The notes beneath the pieces were generated by a model that was not told where the DNA came from, did not search any database, and worked only from the letters and a program-made list of their open reading frames with translations. A stretch of 42,321 nt of DNA from the NCBI GenBank assembly GCA_002698965.1, contig PAAT01000171.1, positions 108,957 through 151,277 on the forward strand, read 5' to 3'. Source of the DNA: Rhodopirellula sp. (GTDB lineage: Bacteria; Planctomycetota; Planctomycetia; Pirellulales; Pirellulaceae). This document shows positions 25,624 through 34,473 of this stretch, in pieces. Position numbers and translations under genes: made by a program. The stretch's first letter is position 1; each line of letters starts with the position of its first letter.

Positions 25624-28600
25624 ATGACTCGTGAATTATCGGACAAGCCCGCACTCTTAGTTTTACAAGGTGTCGTAGAGCGAATGGCTCAGCGAACGCG
25701 ACAGCTGGTTTTTTTGCGCGCGGTTTGTTTGTTTGTTTGCCTACTGTTATCCGGGACGGCTCTGCTGGCAACGATGGATTATCTTTTGCAACTGCGTTCA
25801 CCTTATGTGGTGTGGTTTCAGTTTGCGTTGTTTATTACTTTGTTACTTCTTACGGTTTCCAAAATTATTGTTCCGGCAGAACGATATAGGCCAGGTTTGG
25901 TCGAAATAGCCAGACGTTTGGAGGTGACATTCCCTCAACTTCATCAGCGACTCTCCACCGTTTGTGATTTGTCCGAACGGAAAAGTGAGTTGTCTCCGGT
26001 CCAGTTGAATTTCTTAGATGGCCTCGCCGCTGAAGTAAGTGAGGAGGTATCTCGATTAGAGTTAGAACGCTGTTTTCACCCCCATGCTCTACTCCGGCCG
26101 GTTTTGAGCGTGAGCGCTGTCTTGCTGCTGATTGTCTCAATGCTTATTGCCAGCCCTCAGCAAGTGGCGACAGCGACTCAGCGAGTGATAATGCCGTGGA
26201 GTGGTCAAGATTGGCCGCGTGAATTTGAGTTGAGGGTTATCGACTATCGTGCGCAGGTTGCTGAAGGAGGAGATTATCTGATTGAAGTCGTGAACCTCAA
26301 TGGCTCCTTACCGGATGATTTGTTGCTGGAAATTCAATGGGAGAGTGCTGACACGAGCGAGCAAATCAGGATGTTTCAAACTGACAAAGTCTCGGAATTC
26401 CGACTTGGTAATTTACTTGAATCGTTTAGATTTAGACTTCATGGCGGTGACTTTCATGACATGGGATGGAATGAAGTGACGGTTGTCGCGGCGCCTGTTA
26501 TTAGTGACTTTCAACTCAGGCTGAAGCCTCCGGAATATACGGGACTGGATCCGTATGTGGTCGAAAAGCAAGGTAATGCGTTGCCTCAAAGCCGTTTATT
26601 CTTCCGAGCTGTTTTGGATAATCCAATCGAGACAGCCAAGTTGATTTGGGATGTCGCGGGATATCATACATCGCACAACCTCTTGGTGGCACGCAACAGG
26701 GAAGGGTATGAGGTATCTATCGATGCCCTCGAGCTTAATAAGTCCGGTCTGTTCTGGTTGGAATTTGAAGATGCTAACGGCGTCGTTTCCCAGACTCGCG
26801 AAGTTTGGCAAATAGACGTTTTGGAAGATCAATCGCCAAAATTACATGTGCGGAAACCTTCCGAACATACCTTGCTAACCGTGACAGGAGTCGTTCCGGT
26901 GTCAGTCCAAGTTACCGATGACTTGAGAGTGGAAAGTTTAGATGTGCTGATTGAGAGCAAGGACGCAAAAAATCAGAAGGGACTTCGTATTCCGATTGAT
27001 CTTGCGAAGGTGTTCGTCGGTCCGCGACCTGTCTTTGATACCAATCGAATCTTTGTGGTGCAGCAACCTGATAGTATTCAGATTGAGTGTGGCTTGGATG
27101 TGAGTTCGTTACCTAGCTTTGCTGTTGGTGCGGAATTGAGTCTTAGATTTATAGCAACAGATCAATTTGGCAATCAGGCAGCAAGCGAAACAGTGCATTT
27201 AACCGTTTCGTCTGACCATGAGCTCCGCGGTCGACTGACCCGGGAATTAGAGGATGTACAAATTCGATTCCGCATTCTGCAACGACTTTTGGAGGATTCC
27301 CTTCAGACATTGGAGTTGTTGCGCTCCGTTAGTGATTCTGACTTGGAAGCGTCAAAGGTATTGCATCAGCTGAGTTTAGAAGCAACGAATATGAATGGCG
27401 TGCTGGCAGGTGGTAGCAATTCGATTTTCACCAGGCTTGAAGTTATTGATGTCGGCTTGGGCCATACTAAGGTTACGGCTCCACTGGTGAGTGAGTCATT
27501 AGCGAGGCTTGAACAGTTGGCAGTGACGATTCAAAGTAAGCATCTGCAACCTTTGCAAACCGGTGTTTATCAAGTTAAGAATAATCGTCGGTCTGATAAC
27601 CGGCAGTGGTTGACTGACATAGAAGCAATTGAAGGGGATGTGCAGTCGGCAGTGAGACTCATCGATTCTGTTTTAGGGTTGCAGTCGTCCGCCCAATCCC
27701 AGGCAGAGTTTGAATCTTCCTGGAAGGTTTTATTGACCGAACAAATGGATCTGAAGCTTCAGATTGCCAGTAAATCCGGATCAGTACTGACTGGTGAAGG
27801 CGTGCGATTGAATGCGACACTTAATGAATTCGCAGCAAGACAGCTTGCGTTGGCCTCGGATGTTTTTCAGTTAGTTGACCAAACCATTGCAGAAGAACAA
27901 TTGTCAATCAGTTTGCCCGTCCAGAATTTGGCGGCCGTTGTAGTCTCAGAGATGAGGCAGGTGGCGACGGAAATACGCAAACGTCAAATGACTCGTGTGT
28001 TGAATCAGCAAGAATATATTGTTCAAACCATGCAGAGGGTGTTATTAGAATTGGGTATTGAACTTGAACAAGATTTGCAAACGACCGATCAACAGTATCG
28101 TGTATTGCTTGAGCGTCTCAAAAGTTTACATCGACAACAAGTGGTTTTGATGGAAATAGATCTCAACAGCCAAGGCGTTTCTTCGCTCATGGAGAGGCAA
28201 GGACAATTGGCTGATGTTTCTGCAGAGCTTTCGCAGCAAGCTTTTGTCTCGCCTCTGCTTCAGATTGGCCTACAGGGCGTTGCTGGTTTACAAGCCAAGG
28301 CAGCAGGAATGATGGTTTCTGAAATGCAGGATGCACGTAAGTTCCAGCAGGACGCCGTCGAACTGTTGGAAGTGATGATAGGTGCCGCGGCAGAGGAATT
28401 GGCTGCTGTGCAGGAAGGTCAGGAGGATCATCGCAAGTCAGCAAAGGTCAATTCAGATGCACTTTCGCTTCTTCGGATAATGCAAAAGCGTCTCCATTCG
28501 GAGGTGAATCCTTTGATCAACAAAACGGATCTGAACGAAGAAGAAAAACAGCAGCTAAATTCTCTGATCCAACATCAGGTCAGGATTGTTGAGGCAGTCA

Positions 28601-28641
28601 AGCAGATGCAAATGACACAGGAGGACGCGGTCGATGAATAG
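25624..28641 (+). CDS. Large membrane/coiled-coil protein, DUF4175-like
   Basis: A 1005-residue protein. It has three N-terminal hydrophobic helices (about 29-51, 62-81 and 159-177), and between the second and third a segment Ile-Ala-Arg-Arg-Leu-Glu-x-x-Phe-Pro-x-Leu-x-Gln-Arg-Leu as in DUF4175-type proteins. Beta-rich Ig-like stretches follow (about 195-530), and then a long helical, Gln/Leu/Glu-rich part (about 540-1000) that is probably coiled coil. The family call is from memory and moderate. It sits in the MoxR/vWA operon, starts 3 nt after the preceding stop and overlaps the next gene by 8 nt. It may form an envelope scaffold for the vWA proteins. Confidence 0.6.
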   Translation: MTRELSDKPALLVLQGVVERMAQRTRQLVFLRAVCLFVCLLLSGTALLATMDYLLQLRSPYVVWFQFALFITLLLLTVSKIIVPAERYRPGLVEIARRLEVTFPQLHQRLSTVCDLSERKSELSPVQLNFLDGLAAEVSEEVSRLELERCFHPHALLRPVLSVSAVLLLIVSMLIASPQQVATATQRVIMPWSGQDWPREFELRVIDYRAQVAEGGDYLIEVVNLNGSLPDDLLLEIQWESADTSEQIRMFQTDKVSEFRLGNLLESFRFRLHGGDFHDMGWNEVTVVAAPVISDFQLRLKPPEYTGLDPYVVEKQGNALPQSRLFFRAVLDNPIETAKLIWDVAGYHTSHNLLVARNREGYEVSIDALELNKSGLFWLEFEDANGVVSQTREVWQIDVLEDQSPKLHVRKPSEHTLLTVTGVVPVSVQVTDDLRVESLDVLIESKDAKNQKGLRIPIDLAKVFVGPRPVFDTNRIFVVQQPDSIQIECGLDVSSLPSFAVGAELSLRFIATDQFGNQAASETVHLTVSSDHELRGRLTRELEDVQIRFRILQRLLEDSLQTLELLRSVSDSDLEASKVLHQLSLEATNMNGVLAGGSNSIFTRLEVIDVGLGHTKVTAPLVSESLARLEQLAVTIQSKHLQPLQTGVYQVKNNRRSDNRQWLTDIEAIEGDVQSAVRLIDSVLGLQSSAQSQAEFESSWKVLLTEQMDLKLQIASKSGSVLTGEGVRLNATLNEFAARQLALASDVFQLVDQTIAEEQLSISLPVQNLAAVVVSEMRQVATEIRKRQMTRVLNQQEYIVQTMQRVLLELGIELEQDLQTTDQQYRVLLERLKSLHRQQVVLMEIDLNSQGVSSLMERQGQLADVSAELSQQAFVSPLLQIGLQGVAGLQAKAAGMMVSEMQDARKFQQDAVELLEVMIGAAAEELAAVQEGQEDHRKSAKVNSDALSLLRIMQKRLHSEVNPLINKTDLNEEEKQQLNSLIQHQVRIVEAVKQMQMTQEDAVDE

Positions 28642-29281
28642 CCGACGGTTGATTTGGTTTGTTATGATGACTCTCACGTCTGTTGTTGCTTACGCAGTGC
28701 AGCAAGACTCCGGCGGGAAAGTACTCCCAGAGGCGACCATCGAAAAACTTTTGGGAAAGGCCAGTGCAGTACCGGTTCCCGATCGCGATATAACACCAGC
28801 TCCACGTAGGGAATCCTCTAAAAACGAAACGCTTCGTCATGTTGTTGGTGAAGATATTGGGCAGCAGGGTGAAGACAATGAGTTGCTGATGGTGGGTCAG
28901 CAGATTCAACATCATCTCCAGTTATTACAGAATCACGCTAGTGGCGAATTGTCTGAGGCTATTGAGCCGTTGCAATTCGATATTTTGCGTCGATTAGATT
29001 CTTTGATTGCAGGAAAGCAGGATTCGGTGGTTTCAGCCGTTGTGACGGCACCAACAGAAGGTCAGGCTGGCCAGGAAGCAGGCATTGGAACGGTTGGAGA
29101 AACAGCCGGGAATCAAGTTCCGGCAATGATTGCTGGACAAGGCGAGGATTTTCTTGAAAACGGTTGGAACCAATTGCCGCCGATGGTACGGATTCCTTTG
29201 CGAGAATCGGCATCGCAACCGTTCTTGCCCGGTTATGAGCGTCTGTTGCAACAGTTTTATAGCACCTTAAAGAAGAATTGA
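28634..29281 (+). CDS. Small exported protein, unknown
   Basis: A 215-residue protein with an N-terminal signal peptide (cut about Ala-Tyr-Ala) and no recognised domain. The mature part is rich in Gln, Glu and Gly. It includes a helical segment around residues 87-128 and a Gly/Ala/Thr-rich linker around 137-165. It overlaps the end of the 1005-residue protein by 8 nt, so it is translationally coupled and probably works with it. A short C-terminal part (Pro-Gly-Tyr-Glu-Arg-Leu-Leu-Gln-Gln-Phe-Tyr) is amphipathic. No function can be assigned. Confidence 0.55.
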   Translation: MNSRRLIWFVMMTLTSVVAYAVQQDSGGKVLPEATIEKLLGKASAVPVPDRDITPAPRRESSKNETLRHVVGEDIGQQGEDNELLMVGQQIQHHLQLLQNHASGELSEAIEPLQFDILRRLDSLIAGKQDSVVSAVVTAPTEGQAGQEAGIGTVGETAGNQVPAMIAGQGEDFLENGWNQLPPMVRIPLRESASQPFLPGYERLLQQFYSTLKKN

Positions 29282-29284
29282 TTG

Positions 29285-30340
29285 ATGTCACTATTTGGAG
29301 ATGACCGACGCACCCTTCTTAAAAGGTTGTCCAGAGTTAGCGCCTTGGGCTTGTATGTCTCAGTAGCACCCTCCGGATTTCTGTTCGGTCAGAAGCCTAA
29401 AGATTTGTTTTCTGACAAGCATCAGCAGGCGTTGCAGAAAGGGATCGACTGGTTGGCTTCACGAGTGCAGGAAGATGGCTCATTTGGTGAATCGGTATAC
29501 CAACAAAACTTAGCGGTTGTGAGTCTGGGGGGGTTGGCATTCTTGTCGCGAGGGCATCTACCAAATCGTGGGCCTTATGGAAAATACGTTAGCCGATTAG
29601 TAGATTTTATATTGCAGCACGCTCAGCAGAATGGCCTGATTGCTGTTCCGGATGAGAGCGTTCGAGGAGTTATGTATGGCCATGGCTTTGCGGCGTTGTT
29701 ACTTGCTCAAGTCTACGGTACTACTCGTCAGCGAGAAGTTCGTCCGGCATTGAAAAACGCTATCGACCTGATTGTCTCTACCCAAAACGATGAAGGTGGT
29801 TGGCGGTACGGGCCAACAAAAAAAGATGCAGATATCTCTGTAACCGTTTGTCAGACGATGGCTTTAAGAGCTGCTCGAAATGCAGGCTTTTTTGTTCCTG
29901 GCCAAACGATTGCTCAGGCCAGAGCTTATGTTCGAAACCTCCAGAATGATGATGGAGGTTTTCGTTATGTTACGGCTGACGGGCAAAGTGCTTACCCCCG
30001 CACTGGTGCCGCCGTCGTGGCGTTGGCGAGTTTGGGAGTTAAACAGAATGAGCTGTTTGTTGCCGCATCCCGATATCTAATGGAAAATATTCCGAAAGAT
30101 TCTGAATACGCGGGAAACCCACATTATTTTTATGGTCAGTACTATGCCGCGCATGCTTTATGGCAAGTGGGTGGTGATCACTGGAGTAAATGGTATAGCC
30201 AGGTGAGTGAACTGTTGTTGCGTAGGCAACTTACATCAGGTGAGTGGGAGGACGAGTCGATTTGTAATGAGTATGCAACATCGATGGCTTGCCTGATTTT
30301 AACGATGCCTAATAACTTTCTTCCTCTGCTAAGAAAGTAA
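29285..30340 (+). CDS. Exported prenyltransferase/squalene-cyclase-like alpha-toroid protein
   Basis: A 351-residue protein from ATG 29285; the in-frame TTG 29282 just before it is less likely. The N terminus has Asp-Arg-Arg-Thr-Leu-Leu-Lys, a twin-arginine (Tat) signal pattern, followed by a hydrophobic stretch. The rest is built from helical repeats with short motifs such as Glu-Asp-Gly-Ser-Phe, Asp-Glu-Gly-Gly-Trp-Arg-Tyr, Asp-Asp-Gly-Gly-Phe-Arg-Tyr and Ser-Gly-Glu-Trp-Glu-Asp, the QW-like repeats of prenyltransferase/squalene oxidase alpha-toroids. The acidic catalytic motif of squalene-hopene cyclases (DxDD) is not seen, so it is probably a binding protein rather than a cyclase. Its function in the operon is unknown. 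Confidence 0.75.
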   Translation: MSLFGDDRRTLLKRLSRVSALGLYVSVAPSGFLFGQKPKDLFSDKHQQALQKGIDWLASRVQEDGSFGESVYQQNLAVVSLGGLAFLSRGHLPNRGPYGKYVSRLVDFILQHAQQNGLIAVPDESVRGVMYGHGFAALLLAQVYGTTRQREVRPALKNAIDLIVSTQNDEGGWRYGPTKKDADISVTVCQTMALRAARNAGFFVPGQTIAQARAYVRNLQNDDGGFRYVTADGQSAYPRTGAAVVALASLGVKQNELFVAASRYLMENIPKDSEYAGNPHYFYGQYYAAHALWQVGGDHWSKWYSQVSELLLRRQLTSGEWEDESICNEYATSMACLILTMPNNFLPLLRK

Positions 30341-30344
30341 GGTA

Positions 30345-31604
30345 ATGCCTAGTTTGCACATGTCGATGCGAATGCTCTTAACGTTATGGCTTTGCCTGAG
30401 TTGTGGTAGGTCAATACTTGCACAGCATCGTGTGCAAACACACCCGACCGGAACAGTGAGTCAACGCACGCTTTTACAAGTTCAGAACGGAAGGGTGGAG
30501 TTTGTAAATGCCTCGGCACTCCCGCTAGCAGACTTATACAGTTTTGGTCAGTTGCGTCAGCAGGCTAACCGTGGTTGGGTTGTTTTGAGATGCGGTGAGG
30601 TGATTGTGGCGGATCGAATGAAGCTAAGTAAGGAGGGGGTCGAGATACAATCCTTACTTTGGCAGCCACTGACGGTTTTGTGGAAAGATGTTCGAGCTGT
30701 GATTCGAAACGTTCCAAAGATATTGTCTGCTCGGGATAGATTACTAGAAAGCATCTTCGATGATGAAGCGAGCCATTTTCTATTGTTTAATCGGCAGACT
30801 CGTGTTGATAGTAAGGTCACGATCGACGATGAAGGTCTGTTGCACATTGATGCTTCTCAATCCGTTCAAGCGTTTACCGTTCCATTTTCTTCCGTAAAAG
30901 CGATCGTGATGAATGAAATACAACGGAACGAAACAGCAGAGCTGCTTGTTGGTTTTTTAGACGGCAGCTTTGGACAAGCAAGTCATATTTCACGAAAAGG
31001 CGGACAGCTCACATGGGAGACAGCAAGCCAGGTGCGGTTGACTACGAACAAGCCTTTTTTGATGCAGCAGCAGATGAATGTTTGGGAGAATCTGACCTGT
31101 TTACGTCCCATCAAAGAAGACGTGGTGTTTCTCGATGGATTAGAAGAAACACAGGCTGTGAGCATTCCGTTTTTTGAAGGAGAGCTTACTCCCACCGAGC
31201 CAGTAAAATATACCCGGCCTGGTCACGGGCGCAACGCGTTAGGGGGAATGCTCCGCCATGACAAATTCACTTTCCAGCATGGTCTTGGGATGAAATCCTT
31301 GTCACGAGTGACATTTGATATACCAGAAGCTGCCACCACATTCATCTCCGATATTGCAATCGATTCCATTACGGGAACTCGTGGTAGTGTCACATTCCAT
31401 GTTTTTCTGCGTGAGAATTCTGGTGATTGGACTCCCGTTTATTCAAGTAGCGTGATTAGGGGCGGGGATCCGAAACAGACAATCAAAGTGCCACTCGCAG
31501 ATGCTAAAGAGATATCGCTTGTTGTGGGAATGGCAGACCGAGCAACCGTTGCCGATTACGCCAACTGGCTTGATGCAAGATTTATCCTGCAACAAGCCAG
31601 GTAG
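30345..31604 (+). CDS. Exported protein with C-terminal NPCBM domain
   Basis: A 419-residue protein with an N-terminal signal peptide (about residues 8-26, ending Ile-Leu-Ala). The first 250 residues are beta-rich with no named domain. The C-terminal 140 residues fit an NPCBM (novel putative carbohydrate-binding) domain: a Phe-x-His-Gly-Leu-Gly-Met-Lys-Ser segment, then a Phe-x-Ser-Asp-Ile-Ala-Ile-Asp segment and Gly-Ser-Val-Thr-Phe-His-Val. The domain binds sugars in other families, so the protein may hold the system to polysaccharide or cell-wall material. ATG 30345 follows the preceding stop by 4 nt. It is the last gene of the operon and converges with apgM. Confidence 0.75.
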   Translation: MPSLHMSMRMLLTLWLCLSCGRSILAQHRVQTHPTGTVSQRTLLQVQNGRVEFVNASALPLADLYSFGQLRQQANRGWVVLRCGEVIVADRMKLSKEGVEIQSLLWQPLTVLWKDVRAVIRNVPKILSARDRLLESIFDDEASHFLLFNRQTRVDSKVTIDDEGLLHIDASQSVQAFTVPFSSVKAIVMNEIQRNETAELLVGFLDGSFGQASHISRKGGQLTWETASQVRLTTNKPFLMQQQMNVWENLTCLRPIKEDVVFLDGLEETQAVSIPFFEGELTPTEPVKYTRPGHGRNALGGMLRHDKFTFQHGLGMKSLSRVTFDIPEAATTFISDIAIDSITGTRGSVTFHVFLRENSGDWTPVYSSSVIRGGDPKQTIKVPLADAKEISLVVGMADRATVADYANWLDARFILQQAR

Positions 31605-31627
31605 AGTTGTCGGTTGGCTTGCGAGTG

Positions 31628-32833
31628 TTAGGCGCCGTATTTTCCGAGCCTGCCGGCATTGGCCATTGCAAGCGTCATTAAGTGCTTGGCTTCGAATTGT
31701 CCGAGACCACCAACGCGAGCTGAAGACTCGTTAAATTCATTGAGATTGTCATAGCGACAGCAAGCAGAGCTTAGTAGTGTTGGCACCGGGTGCCAACTGT
31801 GGTTAGCCAGATAACTTGGCGTGCTGTGGTCGCCGGTGACGATCAAAACCGTTGGATCTAATTCCAGAATTTTTGGAATGATGGCATCGAAATCTTCGGT
31901 GCGGGCTTTTTTCTCTTCGAAGTTACCATCTTCACCAGTACTGTCGGTGTATTTGAAATGGACGAAGAAGAAATCGTAGTCATCCCAGTGGTCTTTGATG
32001 ACAGCAGCCTGTTCGTCGAGGTTGGAAGCATCACCGACAACGTCCATGCCTACCAGTCTCGCCAGACCTTTGTACATGGGGTAAACGGCTACTGCTGCGG
32101 CGCGAAGACCGTAGACTTCTTGGTAGGTCGGTAGGTTCGGCTTGGCAGCGAATCCACGCATCGTATGGAAATTTGCCTGTGGTTGGTCTTTGAGAATCTC
32201 AGCGGCCTGCCGCAGGAATTCTTTGGCGACTTCGGCAGTCTTCTCACTTTCAGCATCGGTAGCAACTGGTGCGAGTGGTGGGACACCCGTTGCTTGAGGA
32301 TCGGTATCTAAAACATTTCCACCTAGACCCTCGCCGCGAAGGACAACGACAAATCGATGTTCTTTCACGGGTTCAACAAAGATTTCGATCCCTTCGATTT
32401 GAATCTGGCGAAGACTCTCTGCGATTGGTGTACTTAGTTCCGTCGCGATCCGCCCAGCTCGTCGATCGGTAATGTTTCCGTTCTCGTCGAGTGTGCAGAA
32501 ATTACAGCGAATTGCTACGTCACCGTCCTGTAGTTCAAAACCAATTCCAGTTGCTTCCAGAGCGCCACGTCCAATTTCGTACTTGAGTGGATCGTAACCA
32601 AAGAGTCCCAGATGTCCAGGTCCAGAGCCGGGGGCGATGCCGGGGAGGACCGGTGTGCTCAGTCCCTGTACACTACGACTTGCCAGACTATCCAGATTAG
32701 GGGTGTTGGCAGCTTCTAATTCCGTCTGTCCACCAACTTCGTGCGGTAAACCTCCCAAACCATCGGCAACGAGCATGACAATTTTTGAGTCATTTTTAAC
32801 TTGGAGCTTCCGGGTTAAGTCGTGTGTATCCAT
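31628..32833 (-). CDS. apgM: 2,3-bisphosphoglycerate-independent phosphoglycerate mutase, archaeal type
   Basis: A 401-residue alkaline phosphatase-superfamily enzyme that interconverts 3- and 2-phosphoglycerate in glycolysis in the cytoplasm. Visible motifs are Val-Ala-Asp-Gly-Leu-Gly-Gly (metal Asp near the N terminus), Ala-Pro-Gly-Ser-Gly-Pro-Gly-His (catalytic Ser region), Phe-Lys-Tyr-Thr-Asp, Val-Thr-Gly-Asp-His-Ser-Thr-Pro, and His-Ser-Trp-His-Pro-Val-Pro (metal-binding residues). These fit the ApgM family rather than the larger GpmI. The ATG at 32833 has no strong ribosome site. It is divergent from pgi, another glycolysis gene, across a 237-bp spacer. Confidence 0.9.
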   Translation of the reverse strand: MDTHDLTRKLQVKNDSKIVMLVADGLGGLPHEVGGQTELEAANTPNLDSLASRSVQGLSTPVLPGIAPGSGPGHLGLFGYDPLKYEIGRGALEATGIGFELQDGDVAIRCNFCTLDENGNITDRRAGRIATELSTPIAESLRQIQIEGIEIFVEPVKEHRFVVVLRGEGLGGNVLDTDPQATGVPPLAPVATDAESEKTAEVAKEFLRQAAEILKDQPQANFHTMRGFAAKPNLPTYQEVYGLRAAAVAVYPMYKGLARLVGMDVVGDASNLDEQAAVIKDHWDDYDFFFVHFKYTDSTGEDGNFEEKKARTEDFDAIIPKILELDPTVLIVTGDHSTPSYLANHSWHPVPTLLSSACCRYDNLNEFNESSARVGGLGQFEAKHLMTLAMANAGRLGKYGA

Positions 32834-33070
32834 GTCTTATCGATTTTTCTTTTGAGATTGTCCTGAGATTGTTAGATTCTCTTATTTTCACTTCCGTGGC
32901 TAAATGAGCAAGCCCCGATTAACGAATCGGTTATAAATCGGAACGGTTTGGCGGCTGCCCTTAGATTGAGCATTTAGTTTTGCAAAGTCAGAACTGCCAA
33001 ATTGTGTGATTCTCGGTAGAATCAAAGGGGTCTTAAACATTTATCTTATCCCTGAGAAGAGTCGCTTTTT
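32834..33070. promoter_or_regulatory. Divergent promoter region between apgM and pgi
   Basis: This 237-bp spacer drives two divergent glycolysis genes. It contains a possible pgi promoter: CTGCCA (32994-32999) and TAGAAT (33017-33022) with a 17-bp spacer. A perfect 6-bp stem (CCGATT, loop AACG, AATCGG) is at 32915-32930, with another AATCGG half-site right after. Nearer apgM is a direct repeat GAGATTGT (32854-32861 and 32865-32872) with an 11-bp period. These are by-eye predictions. Confidence 0.4.
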
Positions 33071-34468
33071 GTGAGTTCGTCGTTGACTGTCGATTTGTCC
33101 GGTTGTTGGCTGGATGAATATGGAATTACTCCGTTGCAATTTGCTGAATTGGCAAATCGTTTAGAATCTATACGTGATGAGACCGTACTTACCGATGTGA
33201 AGTTGCTTGAGTCGGGGGCGATTCCCGTTGAAAAGATGCCGTTAGACGGAAGGTTCTATGAATTACCCGAACTGCTACTCAGTCAGTATGCTGAGGATCG
33301 ACGGACAAGTGAGCTAGCCCAAATTCTGTCGGTGGCTAGGCAGTTACAGGAGTCCAGTGAAGCGGTCGTCATTCTGGGGATTGGTGGATCCTATATGGGA
33401 GCGAAAGCTATTCTCGATGGGTGTTGTGAGCCGTACTACAACGAATTATCTAAGGAACAACGGGCGGGGCGTCCACGTATTTATTTTGAAGGAAATAGTT
33501 TAGATAATGATTCATTGCAGGCTTTGCTCAAAAGATTAGCCGGTTGTCGCTGGTCCGTTGTCGTGATTAGTAAGAGTGGCGGAACACTGGAAACAGCGGT
33601 TGCCTTTCGATTATTTTTGGAGTCCCTGCAGCAGCAGTTTCCTGATGAAGTATCGAGTCGCATTGTTCCGGTCACCGGTCCCAAAGGAAAGTTGGATTCG
33701 TTAGCACAGACTTTGAATTGCAAAAATGTATTCCGCGTACCGGAAGGTTTGGGCGGTCGTTTCAGTGTCTTATCCTCGGTGGGTTTATTGCCAGCAGCCT
33801 GTATGGGAGTGGATGTTGTTCAACTCCTGAAAGGCGCTGCCTCCATGAATGATACTTTTCGTAATGCTTCGGCTGAACAAAACCCTGTTTTGCAATATGT
33901 GGGTGCTGCCCACTTGCTCGAGAAAAGAAGGGGAGCCGATATTCGAGTTTTGAGTGTTTGGGCTAAGGCTCTTGAATCTGCCGGGCTTTGGTATGACCAA
34001 CTTCTTGCCGAGAGTTTGGGGAAAGCCGAAATAGGGGCTACACCAGTGACCGCGGTAAACACTCGTGACTTGCATTCGCGGGCACAGCAACATCAGGAAG
34101 GACGACGCAATAAAGTCATTGTCAATGTAACGACGCGATCGACAAGGACCGATCGCATTCGGGTTCCTGAACGTGGTTCCGATCATGATGCATTGAATCA
34201 ACTGGCAGGAAAACCGATCACGGAATTGCTATCGGCAGCCTATCAAGGAACAAATCAGGCTCTCAAGGAAGCCGGACGCCCAGTCATCGACATTCAGCTT
34301 GAAAGTACAGATGCATTTAGTCTGGGGCAGTATTTCCAGATGATGATGCTGGCGACAGTGGTTGAAGGACGATTGTTAGGAATAAATCCCTACGGTCAGC
34401 CCGGGGTGGAGGCATATAAGAAAAATATGAAATCACTGCTGGGAATTGCAGATTCACAAAAGGACTAA
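33071..34468 (+). CDS. pgi: Glucose-6-phosphate isomerase
   Basis: A 465-residue cytoplasmic enzyme that interconverts glucose 6-phosphate and fructose 6-phosphate. It contains Gly-Ile-Gly-Gly-Ser-Tyr-Met-Gly-Ala-Lys, the sugar-phosphate (SIS) motif Ser-Lys-Ser-Gly-Gly-Thr-Leu-Glu-Thr, and Gly-Gly-Arg-Phe-Ser-Val-Leu-Ser-Ser-Val-Gly. The C-terminal signature Gly-Ile-Asn-Pro-Tyr-Gly-Gln-Pro-Gly-Val-Glu-x-x-Lys is also present and holds the catalytic Lys. The length matches short bacterial PGIs such as that of Bacillus. GTG 33071 is the start, with a GAGAAGAG ribosome site about 10 nt upstream. The usual 'LHSxGQ' segment reads Leu-His-Ser-Arg-Ala-Gln-Gln-His, a mild variation. Confidence 0.95.
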   Translation: MSSSLTVDLSGCWLDEYGITPLQFAELANRLESIRDETVLTDVKLLESGAIPVEKMPLDGRFYELPELLLSQYAEDRRTSELAQILSVARQLQESSEAVVILGIGGSYMGAKAILDGCCEPYYNELSKEQRAGRPRIYFEGNSLDNDSLQALLKRLAGCRWSVVVISKSGGTLETAVAFRLFLESLQQQFPDEVSSRIVPVTGPKGKLDSLAQTLNCKNVFRVPEGLGGRFSVLSSVGLLPAACMGVDVVQLLKGAASMNDTFRNASAEQNPVLQYVGAAHLLEKRRGADIRVLSVWAKALESAGLWYDQLLAESLGKAEIGATPVTAVNTRDLHSRAQQHQEGRRNKVIVNVTTRSTRTDRIRVPERGSDHDALNQLAGKPITELLSAAYQGTNQALKEAGRPVIDIQLESTDAFSLGQYFQMMMLATVVEGRLLGINPYGQPGVEAYKKNMKSLLGIADSQKD

Positions 34469-34473
34469 AAAAT

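Noticed and set aside
33785..34201. 138-codon minus-strand frame opposite pgi
   Set aside because: pgi is a clear conserved enzyme in this stretch; the antisense frame is chance.
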